This document shows positions 17,303 through 24,925 of a stretch of DNA of 57,086 nt, piece after piece. Origin of the DNA: an uncultured Oscillospiraceae bacterium (lineage in GTDB: Bacteria; Bacillota; Clostridia; Oscillospirales; Acutalibacteraceae). The position numbers and the translations under genes are program-made. Every line of letters begins with the position of its first letter. Position 1 is the first letter of the stretch. The notes under the pieces are model-generated. The model saw only the letters and a program-made list of their open reading frames with translations. It was not told the origin of the DNA and ran no database searches. The stretch spans positions 1-57,086 of the forward strand of contig UQZS01000005.1 in assembly GCA_900545625.1 (NCBI GenBank), in the 5' to 3' direction.

Positions 17303-19054
17303 TCAGCGGTAATCCTCCCGCGTGTTTAAGAATTTCTTTTCCTCCGGCAGCAGGTCAAGACCAATCGTGCCGCCCGGGTTCATCAGGTAGTCGGGGTCGA
17401 AATAGTTTTTGAGCACCTTGAATACGCCGTATTCCTTCTCGCCGATGTACCCCTCCAGCCACGGGGCGAACATCTTGCCGATGCCGTGGTGGTGGGAGAT
17501 CGCCGCGCCCGATTTTTGGATCGCGTCGAGAATGGTGGTGTGGTAGCGTTTGAATGCGTCTGCGTCGTTCATCTTGGTAATGAAGATGAAGTACAGGTTC
17601 GCCCCCTGCGGGTAGCAGTGCGACATGTGCGTGGTCACGACGGTGTTGGGCAGCGCGTGGCAGACTTTGCGTACGTCGCGGTGTACCTGTGCCATGTTCG
17701 ACCAGTTCACGGTGCACTCCAGCGTGTCGGTGATGACGCTGAAATCCATGAGCGTGTCGCGCAGGTACGGGTCGTTGAAGCGGCCTTTTTCCCAGCTCTT
17801 TGTAACATAGCCCGTCATCGGCATTGCACCGTGCTTAAGTGCGATCTTGGCAATGTTTTTTGCTACGTTCTTGGAAAAGCCCTTTTCGCCGTCTGTAAAG
17901 CCTAAGAACATGCAGCGTTCCATATCCTTAAAGCCGAATTTGTCAAGCAGGGGCTCCAGCGGGGTTTCATCCACGTTATAAAGCTTGAGCATCAGATGCG
18001 TTTCCTCGGGGTCGGAAAGGCGGAACACAGAAGAGTAGCCGCATTCGCACTGCATCATCTCGCGTGCAGCGTCCATGGCAATCTCCCAGTTCTTGAACAT
18101 ATAGGAGAAGCGCTTGCGGTTTTCGGGCATCCAGCGGAACACGCGCAGCGTGACCTCCGTCAGCACACCGAATGTGCCCTCAGAGCCCATCATGATCTGG
18201 TTGAGGTTCGGACCCGTTGCTTCGCGCGGGTAATGGCTCGTGACGATGCGCCCGATGGGCGTCGCATATTTTTGCGAAAGCACGATGTCCGTGATCGTGC
18301 CGTAATAGGTGCTGTTCTGCCCGGCGCCGCGTGTGACCGTCCAGCCGCCGACGCTGCTGTATTCAAACGACTGCGGAAAGTGCCCGCAGGTATAAGCGCG
18401 CTTTGCGCCGAAGAGCTTCGGTGCGCTTTGCAGCGTTTCTTCGAGCTTCGGACCGGACATGCCCGCCTGCACGGTGATGGTCTGGTCGGTTTCGTTAAAG
18501 CTGATGACCTTATTGAAGCGCTTGCGCATGTCAAGCGTCATCCCGCCTTTAACGGCTTCCATACCGCGCGTGACAGAGCTGCCGCCGCCGTAGACATACA
18601 GTGGGATCTTGTTTTCAACAGCATATGCCACAAGCTGCTCGACCTGCTCGGTCGTGTCTGGATAAACAACTACGTCCGGCAGATTTTCGATCTGCTTATG
18701 CCGCAGGCGCAGAAGGTCATAGCCCGTGCAGCCGTATGCGACCGCAAGGCGGGGGTAGTCCTCGGTCGTCACGAACTCGTCGCCGACGATCTTTTTGAGT
18801 GCCTCCACATGCTTCGGGTCGATCTTGGAGGGGTAGTCCGATAAATCGACCTTGTCAAAGCCGATGTCGTCGGTGTAGTCCTTGAAATCGTCATCGGTCA
18901 TTTTGAAGGTTTCCTTCATCAGCTTATAAAGGGATTCCTTCGGGTACTTAAAGAATTCGGGGTCGCCCCAGCGGAAGATCGAGCGGTAGCTGCCCTCCGG
19001 CGCGGGGGTAAGCACCCATTTCGGTTCAAAGCCCTTATACGGTTTGTTGCTCAT
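17303..19054 (-). CDS. FAD-linked oxidase, alkyl-DHAP synthase-like / GlcD-like
   Basis: 583-residue flavoenzyme of the VAO/PCMH fold. The FAD-binding domain (about residues 120-310) shows PDVVVYPDTTEQVEQLVAYA, PLYVYGGGSSVTRG, the SSVGGWTVTRGAGQNSTYYG stretch and IMMGSEGTFGVLTEVTLRVF. The C-terminal part ends with SGAAISHHHGIGKMFAPWL and YFDPDYLMNPGG. The long N-terminal extension with RWGDP, and the histidine run HHHGIGK, resemble alkyl-dihydroxyacetone-phosphate synthase more than D-lactate/glycolate oxidase, but the reaction cannot be fixed. Last gene of the operon; its ATG overlaps the FGGY kinase stop by 4 bp. Joined with a G3P-dehydrogenase-like protein and a kinase, it may act on a phosphorylated three-carbon or polyol compound. 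Confidence 0.85.
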   Translation of the reverse strand: MSNKPYKGFEPKWVLTPAPEGSYRSIFRWGDPEFFKYPKESLYKLMKETFKMTDDDFKDYTDDIGFDKVDLSDYPSKIDPKHVEALKKIVGDEFVTTEDYPRLAVAYGCTGYDLLRLRHKQIENLPDVVVYPDTTEQVEQLVAYAVENKIPLYVYGGGSSVTRGMEAVKGGMTLDMRKRFNKVISFNETDQTITVQAGMSGPKLEETLQSAPKLFGAKRAYTCGHFPQSFEYSSVGGWTVTRGAGQNSTYYGTITDIVLSQKYATPIGRIVTSHYPREATGPNLNQIMMGSEGTFGVLTEVTLRVFRWMPENRKRFSYMFKNWEIAMDAAREMMQCECGYSSVFRLSDPEETHLMLKLYNVDETPLEPLLDKFGFKDMERCMFLGFTDGEKGFSKNVAKNIAKIALKHGAMPMTGYVTKSWEKGRFNDPYLRDTLMDFSVITDTLECTVNWSNMAQVHRDVRKVCHALPNTVVTTHMSHCYPQGANLYFIFITKMNDADAFKRYHTTILDAIQKSGAAISHHHGIGKMFAPWLEGYIGEKEYGVFKVLKNYFDPDYLMNPGGTIGLDLLPEEKKFLNTREDYR

Positions 19055-20613
19055 TCAATATCTCTCCTTTTTGTGATTTTGATGATTCTGCGGTAAATGG
19101 GTTCCAAACGGCGAAACACCTTGCTGTACGCGCCTGAATACAGATCCATGTAGGTCTCATGCTCTGTCTTGCGCGGCGTGAACACATCGGTCTCATGTAC
19201 CATGTGCGCGATCGCGTCGTCGTAATCACTGAAAACACCCTTTGCGAGAAACGCGACCATCGCCGAGCCTACGGAGCAGGCTTCGTGCGTCTGGATGCGC
19301 TTGACGGGGACGCCGAACACATCTGCGGTGATCTGGCAGACGATGTCGCTGCGCGCGCCGCCGCCGCCGACGAATACTTCGTCGATATGCAGTTTGGCGC
19401 GTTTTTGCAGGATCTCTAAAGAGTGGTACAGCTCAAAGGCGATGCCCTCAATGATCGCACGGTAAAAATGCAAATGGGTGTGGTAGTCGGCAAAGCCGAT
19501 GACCGCCCCGCGCGAGGTCGGGTTGATAACGCCCGGCGTCCAGTACGGCTGCAACAGCAGCCCCTCGCAGCCCGGCGGAAGACGCTCAATATATTTGTCC
19601 AAAAGCTGTTCGGGTGCGCAGCCCAGAACGCTTGCCTCTTCGCGCTCCGCCGCGCCGAATTCCTTGACAAACCACGATACCAGCCAAAAGCCGCGGTAAA
19701 TTTCGATCTCCGGGTTGAAAAGATGGTTCGGAACGGCAGGGTAGGCGGGCATGAACTGCTGCGGTTCCACGTAATTCTCCACGGCGATCTGTACGGTCGC
19801 GGTTGTTCCAAAGGAGATCGCGGCGCGGTTGGACTTTACGACCGAAAGCCCCAGCGTCTCACAGCCCTTATCCGATCCCGTTGCGATCAGCGGAAGACCT
19901 GCGGGAACGCCGCTGTGTTGGGAGAATTCTTCTGTGATATGCCCGATCACTTCGCCCGATTTTACAAGCGAGCACAGCTTTTCATTTTCCACGTAGCATA
20001 CGCATTTTGTAAAGCTCGAATCTTTTTTCCAAACACGATGCTTGTAGTCAAAGGGAATGTGCCCGATCATGTTTGCCTCAGAATCCGCCAGCACACCTGT
20101 CATTTTGTAATTGAGATAGGTTGGCAGCATCACATAGTGCGCCGTTTTTTTCCAAAGCTCCGGCTGGTTTTGCCGGATCCAGTTGGAGGCGGAAGCACGG
20201 TAGAGGATCTTGCTTGCCTCCTCCATACCTGCCAAGCGGAAGATCCATTTTTTCCACAAGGGGAACGGATCGTCAAAATCCGCCTGGCGTTTGTCCAGCC
20301 ACAAAATGATGTCGCGAAGCGGCTCGTTGTTTTCGTCCAGACACAGCACCGTATCGCGAATGGTCGTGATCGTTACGGCAATGATGTTTTGCAGCTTATC
20401 TTCGTTGCGTTCGCAAACAACTTTTCCAGCCTCACAGATGCGGTCGTAATAAAAGTCGGGACGCTGTTCCGCCCATCCGGGATTGCGCGAATAATACGGC
20501 TCATCGTATTTGATCTGATGAAAATCCGCAAAGCTGCCGTCGGGGCGAACCAACAGGCAGCGTGCGCTTTGCGTGCCGACGTCAAAGGTCAGCACGAGCT
20601 GTGTGTCATCCAT
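19051..20613 (-). CDS. FGGY-family carbohydrate kinase
   Basis: 520-residue ATP-dependent sugar/polyol kinase. N-terminal lobe: LTFDVGTQSARCLLVRPDG (phosphate-1 loop), NPGWAEQRPDFYYD, ITTIRDTVLCLDENN and the DIILWLDKRQAD active-site region. C-terminal lobe: LIATGSDKGCETLG, AISFGTTATVQ, RGAVIGFADYHTHLHFYRAIIEGIAFEL and the adenosine-binding VFVGGGGARSDIVCQITADVFGVPV. FGGY kinases act on glycerol, xylulose, gluconate, erythritol and others; the substrate here is open. Its stop overlaps the downstream FAD oxidase start by 4 bp and it begins 5 bp after the DUF1667 gene, so it is firmly part of the operon. Confidence 0.9.
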   Translation of the reverse strand: MDDTQLVLTFDVGTQSARCLLVRPDGSFADFHQIKYDEPYYSRNPGWAEQRPDFYYDRICEAGKVVCERNEDKLQNIIAVTITTIRDTVLCLDENNEPLRDIILWLDKRQADFDDPFPLWKKWIFRLAGMEEASKILYRASASNWIRQNQPELWKKTAHYVMLPTYLNYKMTGVLADSEANMIGHIPFDYKHRVWKKDSSFTKCVCYVENEKLCSLVKSGEVIGHITEEFSQHSGVPAGLPLIATGSDKGCETLGLSVVKSNRAAISFGTTATVQIAVENYVEPQQFMPAYPAVPNHLFNPEIEIYRGFWLVSWFVKEFGAAEREEASVLGCAPEQLLDKYIERLPPGCEGLLLQPYWTPGVINPTSRGAVIGFADYHTHLHFYRAIIEGIAFELYHSLEILQKRAKLHIDEVFVGGGGARSDIVCQITADVFGVPVKRIQTHEACSVGSAMVAFLAKGVFSDYDDAIAHMVHETDVFTPRKTEHETYMDLYSGAYSKVFRRLEPIYRRIIKITKRRDIE

Positions 20614-20618
20614 GGCAG

Positions 20619-20987
20619 TTACCTCCCTTCACCCGTGTACAGCATATCGGACGTGGCAATGACGTCTACCCCAAGCCCCAAAACATTTTGGATCACCGCA
20701 TCGCCGCGCCGCACACGTTCTTTTACGACCGTATGGTTGATTTCCCGCATCACTTCAAATATGCGGCCTTTCGGGATGTCCGCGGAAACGCGGACGGGGA
20801 GTACCGGCGCTTCCGGAAAATCGGTGCGCACCGTGGAGCAGATGGTGCGCATGGGTGCCGTCATTTCGGAAACGGCAAACTGTTCGCCGCGCTTGCAGCT
20901 GTTGCCGGAGACAACATATGCACCGTCTTTTTCTTCAATGTGCATGGTGCAGCCGCGCGGGCAGACGATACAGACGAGCTCATCCAT
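20619..20987 (-). CDS. DUF1667 protein (metal-binding partner of G3P-dehydrogenase-like flavoproteins)
   Basis: 122 residues. Four cysteines at the N-terminus (CIVCPRGC near residues 6-13 and NSCKRGEQ near 31) form a probable metal or iron-sulfur site. The rest (RTDFPEAPVLPVRVSADIPKG and GADVIATSDML-like GVDVIATSDMLYTG) matches the DUF1667 family. In Clostridia this family is usually beside a GlpA-like dehydrogenase and a pyridine-nucleotide flavoprotein, as here, suggesting a small subunit of that complex. Its start overlaps the upstream gene's end by 8 bp. Confidence 0.88.
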   Translation of the reverse strand: MDELVCIVCPRGCTMHIEEKDGAYVVSGNSCKRGEQFAVSEMTAPMRTICSTVRTDFPEAPVLPVRVSADIPKGRIFEVMREINHTVVKERVRRGDAVIQNVLGLGVDVIATSDMLYTGEGR

Positions 20988-22242
20988 TTGCTTTCACCTC
21001 GATATCAAATTCGATTTTCGAAGATGGATCCAACGGATATTTCGAAAAATCCACCGTCAGCCGTTCCATTTCCGGCGGACGCAGGAACGGATATTTTTTG
21101 GAAAAGACCTCTTTTCCGTCTATCCGCATTTTAAAGGTGCAGTTGTTCAGAATGTCGCGGCTGCGGAAATACAGCACCGTTTCGCGGTTATCTGCATCCA
21201 GATCGAGCCGCTGCGGCACGATATAGGAAAGCATTTTCGTTGCGCTTATCGGTATTTCCTGTCGCTTTTTGCGCACATACAGCGCCGCATTTTTGCCTGC
21301 GCATTCTCCGCTTTCGGAAACATAGTCCACAAGGTCGTTCACATGTAACGCGTTCCCGCAGGAAAATACGCCGTCCACCGAGGTCATCAGCTGTCCGTTG
21401 CACATGGGGCCTTTGGTTTTCGGATCTAACTCGACGCCCAAAGATTCCGCCAGTTCGTTTTCGGGGATCAACCCGACAGACAATATCAGCGCATCGCATT
21501 CTATGATTTGCTCCGTGCCGGCGAGCGGCTGCATTTTATCATCTACTTCTGCGATCTCTACGGCGGTCAGGCGATCGTCACCGAATACGCGCGTGACCGT
21601 ATGGGAGAGATACAGCGGGATGTCGTAGTCATGCAGGCACTGGTGGATGTTGCGCGTCAGTCCCGAGGGCGTGGGCTTTGCTTCGTAAACGCCCAAAACT
21701 TTTGCGCCCTCCAGCGTAAGCCGTCGTGCCATGATAAGCCCGATGTCGCCGCTGCCTAAGATCACGCATTTTTTAGTCGGCAGTTCACCTAAAAGATTGG
21801 TCAAGTGCTGCGCCGTACCTGCGGTGAATACGCCTGCCGGGCGCGTGCCGTGAATGGAGACCTGCTTTGCGGTGCGTTCCCGGCAGCCGGTGGAAAGCAC
21901 CAGCGTTTTGGCCTCGATCGTTTCTACGCCGTCACGCGAAACGAGCGTCACATGAAAGCCGCCGCCTTGTGCGGGTACGATGCGTGTCACAAAGGTCAGC
22001 GTCATCGCGGGAATATCCGCTTTGTGGAACGCATCGATAAACCGTTCCGCATATTCGGGACCCGACAGCTTTTCCCCAAATCGCACAAGCCCAAAGCCGT
22101 CGTGGATGCACTGCTTCAAGATCCCACCGAGCCGTGCTTCACGCTCGACAAGCAGCGTATCCGCGCCGTGCTCATGCGCCGCCGTTGCGGCGGCTAAGCC
22201 CGCGGGACCGCCGCCGATGACGACTGTGTCAAATGTACGCAT
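20980..22242 (-). CDS. NAD(P)/FAD-dependent oxidoreductase
   Basis: 420-residue pyridine-nucleotide-disulfide-type flavoprotein without an obvious disulfide. FAD site VVIGGGPAGLAAATAAHEHG at the N-terminus, NAD(P) site CVILGSGDIGLIMARRLTLEG near residue 160, and the FAD-closing VDGVFSCGNALHVNDLVDYVSESG near residue 315. STGCRERT resembles the TGCRERP of HcnB/OoxA-like and Clostridia GlpO-associated oxidoreductases. Between the GlpA-like and DUF1667 genes it probably passes electrons from the substrate dehydrogenase to NAD(P) or another carrier. Confidence 0.9.
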   Translation of the reverse strand: MRTFDTVVIGGGPAGLAAATAAHEHGADTLLVEREARLGGILKQCIHDGFGLVRFGEKLSGPEYAERFIDAFHKADIPAMTLTFVTRIVPAQGGGFHVTLVSRDGVETIEAKTLVLSTGCRERTAKQVSIHGTRPAGVFTAGTAQHLTNLLGELPTKKCVILGSGDIGLIMARRLTLEGAKVLGVYEAKPTPSGLTRNIHQCLHDYDIPLYLSHTVTRVFGDDRLTAVEIAEVDDKMQPLAGTEQIIECDALILSVGLIPENELAESLGVELDPKTKGPMCNGQLMTSVDGVFSCGNALHVNDLVDYVSESGECAGKNAALYVRKKRQEIPISATKMLSYIVPQRLDLDADNRETVLYFRSRDILNNCTFKMRIDGKEVFSKKYPFLRPPEMERLTVDFSKYPLDPSSKIEFDIEVKANG

Positions 22243-22254
22243 GCCGCTCCCTCC

Positions 22255-23958
22255 TTACTTCGTTCTGCCGAACGTAATGGTCGATTCCGCCGAGGATTTT
22301 TTGACTTCGCTTAAAGGCACGCCTAAAAACTCGGCAATGATCTGTATCACGGGCGGGGAACAGAAGCCCCCCTGGCAGCGTCCCATGCCGGGGCGCACGC
22401 GCTTCTTTACGCCATCCACGGTCGGTACGCAGATGGGGGAGCGCAGTGCGTCCAAAATTTCCCCCTTGCTTACTTCTTCGCAGCGGCAGACCATGATGCC
22501 GTAATCGGGATTTTTGCGGATCATCTCGGCGCGCTGTTCATCGCTCATTTCCCGCAGAACGGGCACGCCGTGCCGGATGGGGGAGAAGTCCGTGTTCTTT
22601 TCCACCGCTTTTTCTTTTTGAAGCATTTCCACTGCCATGCCGGCGACGTCAAGCGCCACGGCAGGGGCGGTCGTCAGCCCCGGGGACTGGATGCCTGCGC
22701 AGTGGATGAGGTTTTTCGTCTTGCGCCCGCGCTCGATGATGAAGTCCTCTTCAAAAGTCGGGGCACGTACGCCGGTGAAATAGGTGATGATATCCCGCTC
22801 GGAAAGGCGCGGCATGGTCTTTTTCTGCTTGGCGAACACATGCTCGATGCTTTCCCTGCGCGTGGCGACATTTTCCTTTTCATAGGTTTCTACTGCGTCG
22901 GGTCCCACAAGCAGATTGTCATGCACCGTGTGCAGAATGCCGCCGCCCTTAGAGTGCGTCTTACTGCGGGTGATCTCTTTGATAGAAGCGATCGAGTGCA
23001 TGAATGCCCCCGCTTTTTTGTCGAGAATAGAGTTTGTACCGCGCCGCGGATGAATGGAAAAGAAGCGGTCGCCCGCCATTTTGGCAATATCCTCTGAAAA
23101 CACGCCGGCCGCGTTGATCACAAGATGCGGATAAATCGTGCCGCGGTTGGTTTCCACACTTTTGATATTGCCGTTTTCCAGCTGCATGGAAAGTACGGCG
23201 GTGTTGAGCGCCACCTCTGCGCCGTTTTGCACGGCGTTTTCGGCGTAAGCGATCGTCAGCCCGTAGGGGCATACACACCCGGAGGAGGGGTTGGAGATCG
23301 CAAATTTGAATTCCTCGCCGAAATTCGGCTCTGCGCGGTGCAGTTCTTCGCCGGAGATCAGCTTGGTGTCGGAAATGCCGTCGTGCTGTTTGCGCCATAA
23401 GCAGTAGAGCGCCACAAGCGGCTTTAAGTATCCTTTATTAAAGCACACATATTGCCCTACACGCCGAAACGGTACGTCCAGCTCTTTACAGACCTGTGCA
23501 TACATCGCATTACCTTTTCGTATGTAATGGTGTTTTAAAGAGCCTTTGGAAAGGTCAATGCCCGGATGTACTTCGCCGTCGTTTCTGCCGGAAGCCTGCA
23601 GCGCAAGGTCAGGCTCTTTGTCTACGAGCAGAATATCGAGCTTCCATCTGGAAAGCTCCCGCGCGATGCTTACGCCTGAAATTCCGCCGCCGATGATCAG
23701 TACGTCGGGTTCTCTGCCATCCAGCGCATCATCGTGAAGAGACGGCAGACGCATCGGCGTGTCTTTTACCTCGTCACAGACGATGTCGTTGACAACGTGG
23801 GTGGTGCTGTATTTGGTCGCAGCAGTTTGACAGGCATCCACCACGTCTTTCCATGTGGGCAAATGCCCCTGCAAAACGATGCAACCGTCGCGCAGTATCG
23901 CGCGCACCGCGCCGCCGTAGCGGGCATACAGCTTTTTATTGATCCTTACAAGCGACAT
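22255..23958 (-). CDS. FAD-dependent glycerol-3-phosphate dehydrogenase-like oxidoreductase with BFD-like iron-sulfur domain
   Basis: 567 residues, first gene of the operon. Residues about 1-75 look like a BON-type alpha/beta domain (IVLQGHLPTWKDVVDACQTA ... THVVNDIVCDEV). A DAO/GlpA-type FAD domain follows: VLIIGGGISGVSIARELSRW, ASGRNDGEVHPGID, and LVINAAGVFSEDIAKMAGDR. The C-terminal 90 residues carry CRCEEV and RPGMGRCQGGFCSPPV, the four cysteines of a [2Fe-2S] BFD-like domain. It probably oxidises glycerol-3-phosphate or a related compound. Start ATG 23958 is chosen (MSLVRINKKLYARYGG, with GGAAAGGA ahead); the in-frame extension to 24003 would overlap the operator. Confidence 0.87.
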   Translation of the reverse strand: MSLVRINKKLYARYGGAVRAILRDGCIVLQGHLPTWKDVVDACQTAATKYSTTHVVNDIVCDEVKDTPMRLPSLHDDALDGREPDVLIIGGGISGVSIARELSRWKLDILLVDKEPDLALQASGRNDGEVHPGIDLSKGSLKHHYIRKGNAMYAQVCKELDVPFRRVGQYVCFNKGYLKPLVALYCLWRKQHDGISDTKLISGEELHRAEPNFGEEFKFAISNPSSGCVCPYGLTIAYAENAVQNGAEVALNTAVLSMQLENGNIKSVETNRGTIYPHLVINAAGVFSEDIAKMAGDRFFSIHPRRGTNSILDKKAGAFMHSIASIKEITRSKTHSKGGGILHTVHDNLLVGPDAVETYEKENVATRRESIEHVFAKQKKTMPRLSERDIITYFTGVRAPTFEEDFIIERGRKTKNLIHCAGIQSPGLTTAPAVALDVAGMAVEMLQKEKAVEKNTDFSPIRHGVPVLREMSDEQRAEMIRKNPDYGIMVCRCEEVSKGEILDALRSPICVPTVDGVKKRVRPGMGRCQGGFCSPPVIQIIAEFLGVPLSEVKKSSAESTITFGRTK

Positions 23959-24001
23959 GCGGCATCCGTCCTTTCCGCCTTGGTATTCGCAATTCCGAGT
24001 C

Positions 24002-24023
24002 AAGTCGGTTAAACGACCGACTT
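24002..24023. promoter_or_regulatory. Likely TetR operator
   Basis: Perfect inverted repeat AAGTCGGT / ACCGACTT with 6-base centre TAAACG. It lies just downstream of the operon's minus-strand promoter, where a bound repressor would block transcription, and upstream of the divergent tetR gene. Confidence 0.8.
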
Positions 24024-24035
24024 AATTCTTTTAAT

Positions 24036-24064
24036 AGAATAGTACACTTTGTCGAATTTGTCAA
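24036..24064 (-). promoter_or_regulatory. Promoter of the five-gene flavoprotein/kinase operon
   Basis: Minus strand: TTGACA (24059-24064), 17 bp, TATTCT (24036-24041). The expected start near 24029 puts the palindrome at 24002-24023 in the first transcribed bases. Confidence 0.85.
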
Positions 24065-24132
24065 TAGTATATAAAAAAATAGGACTGGCTGTTAAAATAT
24101 TATCAGATTTTTTGTTTTTTCGCGGAAAAGCG

Positions 24133-24161
24133 TTTACATACTGATCCTTCCGTGTTACAAT
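24133..24161 (+). promoter_or_regulatory. tetR promoter
   Basis: TTTACA (24133-24138), 17 bp, TACAAT (24156-24161), 32 bp upstream of the tetR ATG. Confidence 0.8.
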
Positions 24162-24193
24162 ATGCGCAACGCAATTTGGAAAGGGGTGTGTGG

Positions 24194-24769
24194 ATGGCGG
24201 CGCCCAGAAAAGAAAATGTCAAGGAGATCGTGCTCGACGCAACGGCAGCACTGTTAAAAACAAACACATTTGCCGACCTGTCGCTGGCACAGATCGCAAA
24301 GGCGGCGGGTGTTTCCAAGGGGACGCTTTACTACCATTACAAAACCAAGGGCGAGATATTTTTTGATTTGACCGACCGCTACTTAAATGAACAGTGGGAC
24401 GATTTCATCCGCTGGACGGAAAACAAGGAAAAGGACACGTCCATCCGCCGCCTGGTCAAATATGTCGTCGAGCGAAACACTGCATCTTCGGAACTGCGTC
24501 TGCATCTGTTTTGTGAAGCGCAGACGGGGGACGAGGAATTGCGACAAAAGCTCGTAAAACGCTACGGGGAATTTCAAAAGCTCATCAGCGCAAAGATTTC
24601 GGAAAGGACCGACATTCCCGCAGACTTTTTGACATGGCTCATTCTGCTCGTTTCCGACGGCATTATCGTGCAGGAGGCGATCGGCAACGCGGACTTTAAC
24701 GCGGAAAGTTTTATTTCCACCGGCGCAAATCTTTTGGAAACGCTGCGGCTGCCGAAAACAGATCAATAA
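24194..24769 (+). CDS. TetR/AcrR-family transcriptional regulator
   Basis: 191-residue regulator. The N-terminal helix-turn-helix is complete: KENVKEIVLDATAALLKTN, FADLSLAQIAKAAGVSKGTL and YYHYKTKGEIFFDL. The all-helical C-terminal part should bind the inducing ligand and form the dimer. Start ATG 24194 has GGAAAGGGG ahead and gives the usual TetR N-terminus; the in-frame upstream TTG codons lie past the -10. It is divergent from the flavoprotein operon, so it most likely represses that operon through the 24002-24023 palindrome. It may also influence the GH38 gene downstream, though that has its own promoter. Confidence 0.93.
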   Translation: MAAPRKENVKEIVLDATAALLKTNTFADLSLAQIAKAAGVSKGTLYYHYKTKGEIFFDLTDRYLNEQWDDFIRWTENKEKDTSIRRLVKYVVERNTASSELRLHLFCEAQTGDEELRQKLVKRYGEFQKLISAKISERTDIPADFLTWLILLVSDGIIVQEAIGNADFNAESFISTGANLLETLRLPKTDQ

Positions 24770-24824
24770 GAATTCCTGCCTGTTTTTGATCTTAAAAAAC
24801 TAAAAATTTTTACCACCTTTTCTC

Positions 24825-24853
24825 TTGCGTACAATGCAAGCCCATGCTACAAT
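24825..24853 (+). promoter_or_regulatory. Promoter of the GH38 gene
   Basis: TTGCGT (24825-24830), 17 bp, TACAAT (24848-24853) with TGC before the -10 (extended -10). Confidence 0.75.
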
Positions 24854-24925
24854 AGCCAAACGAGCCAACACGCCCGGCTGGTCGGGCGTAAGGCAGGATA
24901 GATACGGAAAGGAGCGGCGCGGCAA

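Noticed and set aside
19423..21348. Long open frame antisense to the FGGY kinase/DUF1667 region
   Set aside because: Overlaps three well-supported genes and has no recognisable domain.
24770..24925. Riboswitch or T-box ahead of the GH38 gene
   Set aside because: Only a promoter and ribosome site are visible; no conserved specifier, antiterminator or aptamer-like structure was found.
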